A stretch of 64,000 nt of DNA from positions 1-64,000 of the forward strand of contig BDDD01000171.1 in the NCBI GenBank assembly GCA_001972305.1, written 5' to 3'. Of the stretch, positions 32,832 through 42,433 are shown one piece after another. Each line of letters begins with the position of its first letter. The first letter of the stretch is position 1. The DNA is from Cephalotus follicularis (Eukaryota > Streptophyta > Magnoliopsida > Oxalidales > Cephalotaceae). A program made the translations under genes and the position numbers. Under the pieces are notes generated by a model, which searched no databases, had not been told where the DNA came from, and was given only the letters and a program-made list of their open reading frames with translations.

Positions 32832-33590
32832 CTAAACTATGGAAGGAGCATCGGTGGAGATATCATCCTCAAGAGGAGGAGGCACAAAAGGCCCAACTTG
32901 AGGAGGTAGAGGAGTTGTAAGGTCTGAGGCAGGATCGTTGGAAGCAGGCTGAGCTCCTAGTTCCTCTTCCCCAACTCCTTGGCCAGCGTTCCTTTCCAAA
33001 GCCTCCTCGGCCTTCAGCTCCTCGGCTTCGTATCCCTTAGGATAATAATCGAAGGCCTTGGCAGCTGAGCAGTAGGCGACCTCTTCCAGGGGAACCTCTG
33101 GATACAGAGCCTTGACCCAATTCCTGCAAGTGTAGAACCCCCGGCGATAGAATTCGGCAGATTCCTTGAAGACCTCCTCGTCGAAGGCCTCAGAAGCTTT
33201 GAAGTCCTCCACGGAAGCTTCCATCAGGCTATGGAACTCGTCAGAGGACCTGAACTCTGCGAGAGCGTCCTCCACAACCTTGGCTTTCTCCTCCTCATAC
33301 CTCTTCACTGTCTCCTCATGCCTCTTCACGGCCTCCTCATGTTGTTTCTGCAGAGCTTGGAACAGGTAGCGAGCCTTGGAAAGATCTTTTTGTGATTGGT
33401 CCTTCTCCAGGATAGCTCTGTTCTTCTCCTCCACAGTAGATTCTTGAGCCTTGAAGACCTCCTCCAGTTGAGCCTTGGCGACCCGAGAAGTCTCCCTCTC
33501 CTCCATGACCTCCAACCTCAGCTTGTCACACCTCTCCAAGATGATCGAGAAATTCTCGACCAAGAGGTGGTGGTTATTTAAAGCCTGCAA
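32832..33590 (-). CDS. Tat antisense frame, C-terminal part (coiled coil)
   Basis: The 252-codon minus-strand frame is rich in Glu, Lys and Ala, with a heptad-like stretch such as KQHEEAVKRHEETVKRYEEE and a later FYRRGFYTCRNWVKALYPEV block. It is the last of three adjacent minus-strand frames opposite to pol. Antisense additional frames in the 3' region are described for Tat elements such as Grande and Retand. The short gaps between the frames could be introns. The function is not known; a coiled-coil structural protein is all the sequence suggests. A related copy lies at 43846-51605. Confidence 0.65.
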   Translation of the reverse strand: MQALNNHHLLVENFSIILERCDKLRLEVMEERETSRVAKAQLEEVFKAQESTVEEKNRAILEKDQSQKDLSKARYLFQALQKQHEEAVKRHEETVKRYEEEKAKVVEDALAEFRSSDEFHSLMEASVEDFKASEAFDEEVFKESAEFYRRGFYTCRNWVKALYPEVPLEEVAYCSAAKAFDYYPKGYEAEELKAEEALERNAGQGVGEEELGAQPASNDPASDLTTPLPPQVGPFVPPPLEDDISTDAPSIV

Positions 33591-34182
33591 GGAAGATTGA
33601 AGTTAGAACAGAAAACACAAGTACAAAGCACACAGTCAGAGGATCTCCCTTTACCTCAAATTGGCTTCGTAGTGAGTTGTGGATTAAGTCCTTGTTGGAC
33701 CAATCCTCCCTTTCCTTCAGTTCGTCCGGAAAGAGGCAGAGGGAGCTGAGGGCGAATGGCACCCCCTGCGTATCCAGGCTAGAGGAGCCCTTCCCAACTC
33801 CCTCTAGCTCATCGATCATCCTTTCCACGTCCCGAGGAGGAGGCAGGATGATAGGGACGTCTGAAGTTCGGCCGAGGATGGAATCCATCTCGGTCTCAGT
33901 AATGAGTCTCCCCTTCTTGCTTGGGGGACAAGGAGGACCGCCAGAGGTACGACCACTGGCAGGACGTTTGGAGCCTTTTTCCTTGACTGCAGCTGCAGCC
34001 TTCTTCAACTGTTTAGCCCCTGCAGCGGCAGCTTTGGCCCTCGGCTTGGCCCCCTCGGTAGCAGCCTGCTCCTTTCGTTTAGCTGCTTCCTCGGCAGCCT
34101 TTTGTTTGTCTGCAGCAGCAGAGGAAGGCTTGGTGCCCTTGGTGGCATTGAATAGGGCGTCAAATCCTCGCCGAGAAGACAT
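33574..34182 (-). CDS. Tat antisense frame, middle part (Ala/Lys-rich)
   Basis: It begins MSSRRGFDALFNATKGTKPS and passes through a low-complexity Ala/Lys/Glu stretch (QKAAEEAAKRKEQAATEGA) to a basic SKRPASGRTSG segment and PPCPPSKKGRL, which resembles a nuclear-localisation cluster. After it comes a conserved-looking FALSSLCLFPDELKEREDWS block, also seen in the copy near 50500 (LCLLPTEMDARKNWS). Confidence 0.6.
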   Translation of the reverse strand: MSSRRGFDALFNATKGTKPSSAAADKQKAAEEAAKRKEQAATEGAKPRAKAAAAGAKQLKKAAAAVKEKGSKRPASGRTSGGPPCPPSKKGRLITETEMDSILGRTSDVPIILPPPRDVERMIDELEGVGKGSSSLDTQGVPFALSSLCLFPDELKEREDWSNKDLIHNSLRSQFEVKGDPLTVCFVLVFSVLTSIFLAGFK

Positions 34183-34235
34183 TGCTGCATAAACAGAGGT
34201 CAGGAGTGTTAGTAACTTAAAATCGAACTACAAGA

Positions 34236-35174
34236 CTAGAAATATGAAGACAAGAAAGACGGAGGAGACGAAAGCTTTATACAGTTTTCCCCCATCTCTT
34301 GGGGCATGGATTGGACTGGGGACCCCTCGTCCCCTGAGGCTTCCTCGACCTCGGCCGAGTGTGACCTTTGGCTTGGAGCAATACCTAGCCCAGCCCGGAG
34401 CAGACGCTCCTCAACCACGACAGAGTTCACCTCCTCGGGCTCCAAATGGATGAGTTTATCGAAGTCTAGGTTCTCGGCCGTTGTCAATATGGGCCTCCTG
34501 TTGAGACGTGTAGTCTCCAAGGAGTCACACCAGACAGGGGGGGTGAACCCTTCAAAATTCTTAATGAGGAAGTACCTCTTCCTCCAATTTTTAATGGACT
34601 GGGTAGGTTTGGTAAGAAGCTTTTTTATGCCAGGACGTGACTTAAAAAAGTATCCACGTTTCCCTGGCGAGGACGAGATAACATGGAACTGTTTGAACAA
34701 TCCCACTGTGGCGGTCACCTCGGACTCTTGACACCTAACAAGGAAACCTATTATGAAGCTCCACGATTGGGGTTGGATAAGAGAGGGGTGGACGTTAAAC
34801 ACCTCCAAGATTGATAAGGCAAAAGAAGGTACAGGGATCCTCAGACCATGGGAGAGAGCCCCCTCGAAGACAATAAAGAGGCCCTCTTTACTCTCTGTGA
34901 CCATCCGAGGATCCTTGGGGAGACAAAATCTCAACCCAGAAGGGAAATTGAACTTGGTGGAGAGTTCAACCACCTCCTGGCGAGAAAGAGCACTGACACC
35001 AAAGCCATCAGGGGCAGAGGTGCCAGCCTCGGTGACGGGAAGGGTTGGTTCACCCACTGCAGCCCCCAGGCTACCCTCAGATGAAAGGGGACTCTCAGCA
35101 GGGGGAACCACCATGGCCAGGGGTTCAACCTCTAAGGGAGGGGAAACCCTAACAGTACGTTTGGTTCTGGCCAT
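34236..35174 (-). CDS. Tat antisense frame, N-terminal part (putative gypsy-type transposon domain)
   Basis: It starts MARTKRTVRVSPPLEVEPLA. From about residue 70 it matches the style of the plant domain named 'putative gypsy type transposon' (PF04195): a block FNFPSGLRFCLPKDPRMV, then IPVPSFALSILEVFNVHPSL, IIGFLVRCQESEVTATVGLF and WRKRYFLIKNFEGFTPPVWC. The name is historical; it is not a transposase. The promoter candidate is the minus-strand TATA at 35385-35395, about 210 bases upstream. Confidence 0.7.
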   Translation of the reverse strand: MARTKRTVRVSPPLEVEPLAMVVPPAESPLSSEGSLGAAVGEPTLPVTEAGTSAPDGFGVSALSRQEVVELSTKFNFPSGLRFCLPKDPRMVTESKEGLFIVFEGALSHGLRIPVPSFALSILEVFNVHPSLIQPQSWSFIIGFLVRCQESEVTATVGLFKQFHVISSSPGKRGYFFKSRPGIKKLLTKPTQSIKNWRKRYFLIKNFEGFTPPVWCDSLETTRLNRRPILTTAENLDFDKLIHLEPEEVNSVVVEERLLRAGLGIAPSQRSHSAEVEEASGDEGSPVQSMPQEMGENCIKLSSPPSFLSSYF

Positions 35175-35384
35175 CTAGGTCAAAATAAATAAAGAAGACG
35201 AGAAAAGAAGCAAGAAGAGACCCAGGTCTAACTTAGAACAGCAAAAGGACGACCAACTTACCCAGAAACTCGAACGAAAAGTGGCTGGAAGATTGAAGAC
35301 AGGAGAAACTGGAAATCTCAAAAAATTCTCAGGTGTTAGCAAGGAATCAAGGGGCGTAAAAGGTTTACTCAACTGAGTAGGGTT

Positions 35385-35395
35385 CCTTTTATAAG
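35385..35395 (-). promoter_or_regulatory. Antisense TATA box in the Tat element
   Basis: On the minus strand it reads CTTATAAAAGG, a near-consensus plant TATA box. It lies about 210 bases before the ATG at 35174, leaving room for a start site and a leader of roughly 180 bases. Confidence 0.55.
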
Positions 35396-35732
35396 CCCTG
35401 GCTTCGATCCTGACCCTCCACCTAGCAAAGATCCAATGGTTGAGAAACCAACCGACATACCAAGCGCGAGAAACGAAGAGGCAGAGGCGGGAAACGCCCT
35501 GCTTGTGCCAGGTGTGAGGTGTGCTTAGTACGTTACTCAAATGAAATAATGAGGGCGCATGACACTAGGTCCATTAGATGGGACAGAAGAAGACAAGGAG
35601 GCAGGCTTGGCTCCTCTACCAAAGCACATTCAATTTAGTGCAAGGGAAAATTAGCAGCCTACTTTGCGGAGGAGTATTGCCTGAGCACGGCTCTCAACTC
35701 TGCTCCTTCTCCTCTGACCACGGTCAGAGAAG

Positions 35733-35750
35733 AAGGACCAGGGGGGCATA
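35733..35750 (+). other. Tat polypurine tract
   Basis: AAGGACCAGGGGGGCATA lies directly before the 3' LTR at 35751. The run of six G is the expected primer for plus-strand synthesis. Confidence 0.8.
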
Positions 35751-36634
35751 TGATGTGGGAAAAATTGAGTTAAATTAAAAACAACACGTGTCCTCATCCA
35801 ATCACTGCCAGGTGTCCAAGCGACTCAATGATTGATGAACTGAAAGCAGAGGAAGTCTGTTAGTGAAGAAAATAGTAATACAAGGAGAATTCCTCCTCGG
35901 CATAGGTGCCGAGGACCCGTCTAGTGTTTCCAATGCAAAGATCACCCTCCTCGGCGACAGGTCCGAGGACACCTTCAGAAGCATCACTGCCAAGGACCTC
36001 CTCGACTATATAACAGAAAACCATCCATTTCAAATGCAAGTCCATGGACGTTGTGGACCTTGAAGCAAAAGGTCTGACTGCCTCATTGACAACAGAACAG
36101 TTCGCCTCCTCGGCAGATCTGTGACGGAGGACCTCCTTCTCATTTACGGAATGAGGCCATGGAGTTAGCCTAACTACCAGGGACCCGTATCTTCTAAATA
36201 TAGAAGACAAGATAAGGATAACTACCAGCAAGGAAAGAAGAGATAATTTAGGTGAAGATAAAGGAAAGAAGAAATAATTCAGGTGGAGATAAGGGAAATC
36301 CCAAGATCCTCGAAATTTCCTTAGGGGATAGCCATCACCTCCGATTTTCACACTCAATCAGTTACAAACTGATCCTATTAATACCAGAATTCCACACAAA
36401 TCAAAGGTCAGCCATTTTTACATTGCAAATAACCTTATTTCCTCTGCACTTTATCTAACTTGAGCGTCGGAGTGTCCCCGGGAGAACAACCTCCTGGACT
36501 TTCCACCATTTTGTTACCTTGTGCAGGGGTCAGAGATCAAAGTCTTCCTCCAAGCATCCTTGGCTAGCGTTTCTCTTAACAAATTAAAGTCCTCCACGTA
36601 GGATACTGTTGAGAGAAGGATTTCTGCATTAACA
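35751..36634 (+). repeat. Tat 3' LTR
   Basis: It is 884 bases, equal in length to the 5' LTR and about 97.6 percent identical by eye, and ends CTGCATTAACA directly before the target duplication ATACT (36635-36639). Confidence 0.95.
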
Positions 36635-36639
36635 ATACT

Positions 36640-36829
36640 AAATTGAAATTGGATAATCACAAATTAAAGACAAAGAACATAAAGGTAAAGCAAAGAACAC
36701 TACAAATATTATATATATATATTAATTAATTAATTAATTAATTAATTAAACTAAACTAAATACTACGAATCAGTCGAACAAATTAAAACTAATCTAAAAT
36801 TTGTTTCCCCGGCAACGGCGCCAAAAACT
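36640..36829 (-). other. Athila-1 leader, primer site and microsatellite
   Basis: Bases 36806-36823 read TCCCCGGCAACGGCGCCA, the reverse complement of TGGCGCCGTTGCCGGGGA, the classic primer site of Athila-like and related plant elements. To its left is leader sequence with a TAAT/TTAA microsatellite at about 36707-36750. The Tat element inserted within this leader. Confidence 0.8.
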
Positions 36830-38360
36830 TCTTCACGAATTTTTGAATGTTTTAAATTTATACCGCAAGTGCACGGTTGTGCAGTAAGGGGTCGAACGTT
36901 AGGAAATAAGCTAAATTAATTCTAATCTATCCAACTTAGGCGAAGTATGCAATCTTGAAGGAATATTGAACTAACAGGAATAATGCATGCAAAATTATGA
37001 ATTATCAAAGCAGTAAATAAAACTGGATAAAATGTGCAAGAGAAAATCGGTTTTAGGGTATAGAAACTCACCATAGATTATATTTAATAACTCACTTACT
37101 TGATTCCTCAAACCTTGGTAATCAACGACAGATAGGTCGATACGGAGTGAGACTGTTATGACAAATCGTATGAGTGGTAATGCTAGGTCTATAAGGAGTG
37201 TGGCAGCAGCGACAAATCGTATGAGTAAACATTCTATGTCTATATGAAGTGTGTTCGACGTGACAAACTGTATAAGTAGACCCCATTGATTTCATTAAAC
37301 ACCATTGATTCAGAAACTTTCTTTTTCATAGACAAGATGTATGTGGATTTTAATAAGACATACAAAGTGTAGAAGATATTGAAAAATTGAAGAACAAATC
37401 AAAACTTCTATGATTTTATTAATATAGTTGAATTAATATAATTTAATAGTTTATTATAACCCTACAAATTTTTAGAGTTTAGTTACAAAACATTGAAATA
37501 AAAACTAAAATTAGTAAAAAAAAAAAAGAGAGAGAGAGAGAAAACGGCTGTTTGTCGACTCTTTTTTCTTCTTCCCCTTTATTCAATGTTGCGCTGCTCT
37601 CTTTTTATATCGGTTCTTTAACCGACTCTTAAAAATACCTAGCCTCTAAAAATGTAGGTCTCATGCGTTGAAAATTACGAATCTGGAGACACGTGCAAAG
37701 TGGTGATTGGAAGGCATGCCTGGCTCTTGCGGGTCGCCTCTGATGCAAGGAATTTTTGGCGTGGCACGCGCGAGCTAATTACTTCAAGGGATTTGACGCG
37801 TGGAATGCTGTACTTGAAGAATTGGATTAAATTTTCTTTGGTGTTGAATTGTTGCTGATTGCGAGTAAGGCTGGCAATTTGGCTAGCCCCACGTTGAATC
37901 TGGCGTGTAGATACGTTGATTCATCCAATTGAGTATATTGAGATACAATTGTTTCCAAATTGGCTTTGAGAAGTCATGGCATTATGGAAATAAATAATGA
38001 AGGCATAATTATGACAAAAATTAGTTTTTTTTATTGTATCTCTCCGTCTAGATTTTGAAAGGTCTCAACTCAATAACTAAGAGTACTTTAAATAATTTTA
38101 TTTGTAAAATGAGTCCAATATTTAATATTTTTTAGGCTTTTAATTTTGACTCCTCTTGCTTAAGTGGACATACTGTTGAACCGATCTTTTCATTTCAAAC
38201 CACTTTAACTTGAAAAATAGCGTTTAATCTCCATTTTCTCTTATTCCACAAGAATAAACATAATACCTGAAAATACAACAAAACATACCCGAATAGCTCT
38301 GTTCAAGGGTAAAAATGCATGATTTATATACCTCAAATTCACACATAAATGTGCTCATCA
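36830..38360 (-). repeat. Athila-1 5' LTR
   Basis: In element orientation it starts TGATGAGCAC at 38360 and shares blocks with the Athila-2 LTR start, such as TTTTCAGGTATTAT, GGAATAA and TTAAAGTGGTTTGAA. It ends near the primer site; the exact inner edge is not sharp. Its outer edge cuts Gypsy-3 protease sequence at 38360/38361, so Athila-1 inserted into Gypsy-3. A purine repeat (GA)n lies near 37515. Confidence 0.75.
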
Positions 38361-39280
38361 ATGAGTGAATGATATAATCAGTGTAGAAAACCCCTTCTCC
38401 CGCAAATTGGAAAGTAGTACCATCGGGAAGACAAAACTTCACCATCTTGTTGTAACTGTCCATGCAAGCACGATGAGTTGACAGTCAATCCATACCCAAG
38501 ATGACATCGAAGTCTCGAATGGGCAACACAATAAGATCTGCATGCAGCGGAATACTCGCCATAAAAATCTCGTAACACTTATATATATAATCTGTGCACA
38601 TGGAATCCCCAACAGGTGTACTCACATCAAGAGCATATGGCATGCAATCGGGGGTCATTTACAAACAAGATGCAAATCGTGAAGCAATAAATGAGTGTGA
38701 TGCTTCCGGATCTAACAATACTATAGCAGAAAATCCATAGATATAAAGTGTACATCCGATAACAGAAGTAGACTTGAAACTTCTGCCCGAGTAAGGGTAA
38801 AGACTCTACCTTTCATGATGCCTTTGCCAGTATCCCTCCACTACGACGGTCCAGTTGCAGTACCAATACTACCCGCAAGTCCAGTGGGCACTGTTCTCTG
38901 ACCCTTCGGACAATCCCTCACTAAATGGCCGAATGCTCCACACCTCATGCACAACCCATTCTTTACCTAACAATCCTTCAGTTGATGGCCTGTACGACCA
39001 CAATGAAAACAAACTCTAGATCTTGTATTACTTCCTGACTAGGAGTGCCCTGAGTGGCAAACTGCTGAGATCTATTCTTCGTTGACTTGGTTGGAGAACC
39101 ACTACTCAGCCACTTCAATGAAGTTGGTCTAGACTGTGTGGAGGTTTGTTTAGTCTACTTTACACGGGCCCTCTCAGCACGGTCTTCATTCTGGATACTC
39201 TCTAGCAACCTCGCCTTTTGGGCAACTTGCGCAAAGGTCTCCAACTCCATGGCTCTAATTTTCAACCGAAGATCCGGTCA
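38361..39280 (-). pseudogene. Gypsy-3 zinc-knuckle and protease start (broken)
   Basis: The minus-strand translation at 38361-38480 (KMVKFCLPDGTTFQF) matches protease-linker sequence of Gypsy-1 and Gypsy-4. Zinc-knuckle-like Cys/His clusters fall near 38925-39020. Several breaks. Confidence 0.6.
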
Positions 39281-39931
39281 TAGGCCTTTCAAATACCTCC
39301 GAATCTTCTTTTCTTCATTAATCACAAGATAAGCTGAGTGTCTGGGTAACTCCACAAACTTGGTTTGATATTCGGCCACTGTCATATCACCTTGACGTAA
39401 CTCCAAGAGTTTCGTCTCCCTACGTTCATGCTCAACCCGTGGCACATAAGTCTCAAGGAATTCTCCTTGAAATCTCTCCCAAGTACTGTCAAGTCCAGTA
39501 GAATCCCATTTTGCTTTGACAATCTCCCACCAATGAGTGGCCTCACCCCATAAATGGTAAACAACAAATTTAAGTCTCTGTTCATCCGAGCAATCCATAA
39601 CGGTAAAGATCTTCTCTAAATCTTGTAACCATCTCTCAGCAATAGTCGCATCAAGCTCACCCTATAAAGTATGAGGATTTTACCTCATGAATCTCTCAAG
39701 ATCTCTTCTGAATTGATTTCCATCATACCGTGCATCATGGTCAGGATCCATGTGTTTTGGCTGGACTTGGGCGCATAATCGACGCATTTCCACCATATTA
39801 GCCGCATTGGCAGCCATCTGTTGCTGGAAGTAATCAACCATACAACTCATAGGGTCTCCCATATCATTTGCTTCCTTAGGAATATTTCCATCGACAGCTC
39901 GAGGCCTTGCACGTCTTCTTCTCTTGTCCAT
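39280..39931 (-). pseudogene. Gypsy-3 gag (broken)
   Basis: It starts MDKRRRRARPRAVDGNIPKE and contains YFQQQMAANAANMVEMRRLC, WGEATHWWEIVKAKWDS and MTVAEYQTKFVELPRHSAYL, all Tekay-type gag landmarks shared with the other chromoviruses in the window. Confidence 0.8.
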
Positions 39932-40025
39932 TTCGTTCCCTATAAGAAATGATGTGATTAATCATCTTAAGGAAACAATCATTAATAGCTAAGGAACTTA
40001 TCCAAGATAAGCATATAATGAATAT

Positions 40026-40037
40026 GCTCTGATACCA
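40026..40037 (-). other. Gypsy-3 primer binding site
   Basis: GCTCTGATACCA is the exact reverse complement of the initiator-Met-tRNA site TGGTATCAGAGC, four bases from the LTR edge. Confidence 0.85.
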
Positions 40038-40519
40038 CGTTTGTCACACCCCGTTTTCATAAACGACCCAAAGGTAATGGCAATTAACATACATCCAGCT
40101 TAAACGAAAACGAGAAAATTTCAAACTTTTCAATCATATAAATTCTTGCAGAAGCATTAAATATAAGCTGAATTTAAAGTAATGTAACATGTATCCCATA
40201 CTACATGTTACCAATTGTTTAACAACAATACAACATAATCATCGTTAATCGCCCTCAAACAGAGCTTGAACTATTATCCATTTATACATAATCCATTTTA
40301 ACATTTCTCCAAAGGGAAGACAACTCTATCTTCTCTTTGGTCCCCCAAGCGTAAGCAATATCGATCCCACTACATCAATCTGAAATTGATAGGGTTAGCC
40401 AAATCCATTGGCCAACTAGGAAAGATATAAAATTACTTTGAGGTCAACGATAACATATGTCATGAAATGAATGCATCATGATTCAATACGTAATATATAA
40501 AACACTACATATATATATA

Positions 40520-40522
<3 letters not shown>

Positions 40523-40577
<55 letters not shown>
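40523..40577. repeat. (TG)n microsatellite
   Basis: About 27 TG dinucleotides in a row follow a short TA run. The frame with repeated Cys-Val here is an artefact of the repeat. Confidence 0.95.
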
Positions 40578-40581
<4 letters not shown>

Positions 40582-41162
40582 CATATGCATATCCATCAAT
40601 ATATGAGAAACCATGCCAAACGGCTACATCAATACAATCCGTCAATCATGTCACAAAGGAACAATCAATCCATCCATACGTACGAAACGTATCTCCATCT
40701 CCTGGCTCAGATGTCGTACTCCTACTTCAGCCCCATCTCCGGCCAACTTGAAGCAAGTCAGTCAATCCAATGTTACTCGCACTAAGGCTAAGTAACCAGT
40801 ATGGGTGGTCCTAGCCATCTCCTGGATCCTACAACCCAACTCGCCGTTAGCCATCAGTGAGAATCTCCGCCTACGCAACTAACACGGTGCCAATCCAAAT
40901 CACAATCCAACAATCAATCCGTTTCAAGCAGTTTATATGTTATAATATACTTGAAATAACCCATTTGTTCAAAATGTATAATCAATCTTTGGAACAGTGT
41001 TTCAATCTTTTGAAATATAACATTTTCCATGTAAAATAATGATTTATAATAAAATCAAGTATACGTTTTTTTCTAAAATGATAAAACACTTTAGAATCAA
41101 TGACAATCAATCCACAGTAATATGCAAGCAACCATATGCTCAAAATGCAAACATAACCTTTT

Positions 41163-41374
41163 GGCGTCAACACATACCCTCTAGGCGTCAACGTTTATGG
41201 CAGACCCTTAGGTGTCAACACATAACCTCTAGGCGTAAATGTTTATGACAGACCCTTAGGCATTGGCGCATTACCTCTTGGCGTTGACGCTTACCTCTTG
41301 GAGTCGATGCTTTAAGTGTCCTTTTCCTTGCATAGCAGGCCAAGGCGTCGACGTTTTTCCTCTAAGCGTCGACT
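41163..41374. repeat. GTCGAC-type array, Gypsy-3 LTR (downstream set)
   Basis: Cores lie at 41166, 41187, 41214, 41235, 41262, 41283, 41303, 41347 and 41368, with spacings 21, 27, 21, 27, 21, 20, 44 and 21. Units vary between GGCGTCAACG, GGCGTTGACGC and GGCGTCGACG. It lies downstream of the CATAAA box in element orientation. Confidence 0.8.
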
Positions 41375-42086
41375 GTTCAATGAAACTATAACAGTGTCTT
41401 CTCCATTGCAAAACACATCAATCTCTTAACACAAATGGAACCAAATAAAACAACACATGCAACTTAATCCATTTTCATTCACATCACAACATTCATAACA
41501 GGTTATTTATTAATGGCAAACAACAACATTTGCACAGATCACAATCCACCATTTATGCATTTCACTAAATGAACATTTACTATAATTGAGCTCAAAACAC
41601 AGTTAATAAATCCCTACCCCAGATTCCAAGTTAGGAATCATAGTCCACTTCTTGGAAGTCATAGACCCATAGCGCTTTGAGCTTCCAAGTCTGGTACAGA
41701 AATTCCAAATCCAAGTTCGACTCCAACCTCGGTCTGAGCTTCAAAGCCTTTATCTCCTGGTTCAAGTATGGAGAAATGTGGTTTATCTCTTTCTCCTTTC
41801 TTCTCCCATTTCCCCTCTGTTTTGTTTCTCATTGTTAGGTATCGGTTGAAGAAGAAAAGAGGTGTGTTTATGGAGGAGTTACGTTTCCTATCTCTTCCTT
41901 CCCTCCTGCATGACGCCCACCCGTCTCTCTCTTTCTTCCAACCGGCCTGTATGGTGTACACGTGTCTCTTTCTTTCTTCCATCCAGCTGTATGATGCACA
42001 CGTGTCACCCACTTTCTTTCTTTCTGCAGTTGCAGGCCTGGAGAAATCGCGAACGCTTAACACGCTACCACTGGCAAACCTACTAG

Positions 42087-42264
42087 GCGTCAACGTTTCT
42101 CTTCGGCATCGAAGCTTTAAGGCAAGGACCCTTAAGCGTGCCGCTTTACTTCTTGGTGTCGACACTACCTCTTGGCGTCGACGCTTTAGGGCAAGGTGCC
42201 TTAGGCGTCCACGCTTTACTTCTTGGCATTGACACTTTAAGGCAAGGAGCCTTAGGCGTCAACG
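42087..42264. repeat. GTCGAC-type array, Gypsy-3 LTR (upstream set)
   Basis: Cores lie at 42089, 42108, 42138, 42158, 42177, 42207, 42228 and 42258, with spacings 19, 30, 20, 19, 30, 21 and 30. Part of the array is a tandem repeat of about 50-70 bases (GGCAAGG...CTTAGGCGTC), so duplication contributed. It lies upstream of the CATAAA box. Confidence 0.8.
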
Positions 42265-42433
42265 CTTTAAGCGCCCCTTTTCCCCGTATTTTCAACTCAT
42301 CATAACATTCCTTAACACTCTTTACTCAAGATTCAACATTACAAGCTGGAAATTCCATAATCCTCATTAATTCACCATATAATTACAATGAAAAATTACA
42401 ATAATACATTAAAGGGAAATTCGGGACATTACA

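Larger units (their letters stand above)
25098..36634 (+). mobile_element. Tat-lineage Ty3/Gypsy element, looks complete
   Basis: This 11,537-base element has two 884-base LTRs, primer site, gag, protease, RT, two RNase H domains, integrase, a long 3' region with antisense frames, a polypurine tract, and a perfect target duplication ATACT. The second RNase H domain and the antisense frames place it in the Tat lineage (Grande/Retand-like). The LTRs differ at about 21 of 884 positions by eye, suggesting about 1 million years at 1.3e-8 per site per year. The structure is whole but the coding part has a handful of breaks. It inserted into the Athila-1 leader. Confidence 0.92.
38361..42433 (-). 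mobile_element. Gypsy-3: Tekay-like chromovirus, 5' portion
   Basis: From right to left: a 5' LTR of 2392 bases, primer site, gag, zinc-knuckle region and the start of the protease. The rest of pol and the 3' LTR are not in the window, because Athila-1 sits at 38360 and everything to the left belongs to other elements. They may lie beyond the left edge. It is the oldest layer of this stack by nesting, is broken, and cannot be dated from one LTR. Confidence 0.8.
40042..42433 (-). repeat. Gypsy-3 5' LTR
   Basis: On the plus strand it begins TGTCACACCCCG and ends GGGACATTACA. It contains a (TG)n microsatellite at about 40523-40577, the downstream array, a CATAAA-type box near 41866 and the upstream array. 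The layout mirrors Gypsy-1, but the array motif is GCGTCGACGC rather than CAGTCGACTG. Confidence 0.85.

Noticed and set aside
34236-35174. A host gene or a DNA transposase, suggested by the domain name 'putative gypsy type transposon'.
   Set aside because: It lies between integrase and the 3' LTR of a complete Tat element, and antisense frames of this kind are known in that lineage.
40523-40751. A frame starting with repeated Cys-Val.
   Set aside because: It is the (TG)n microsatellite read as protein.
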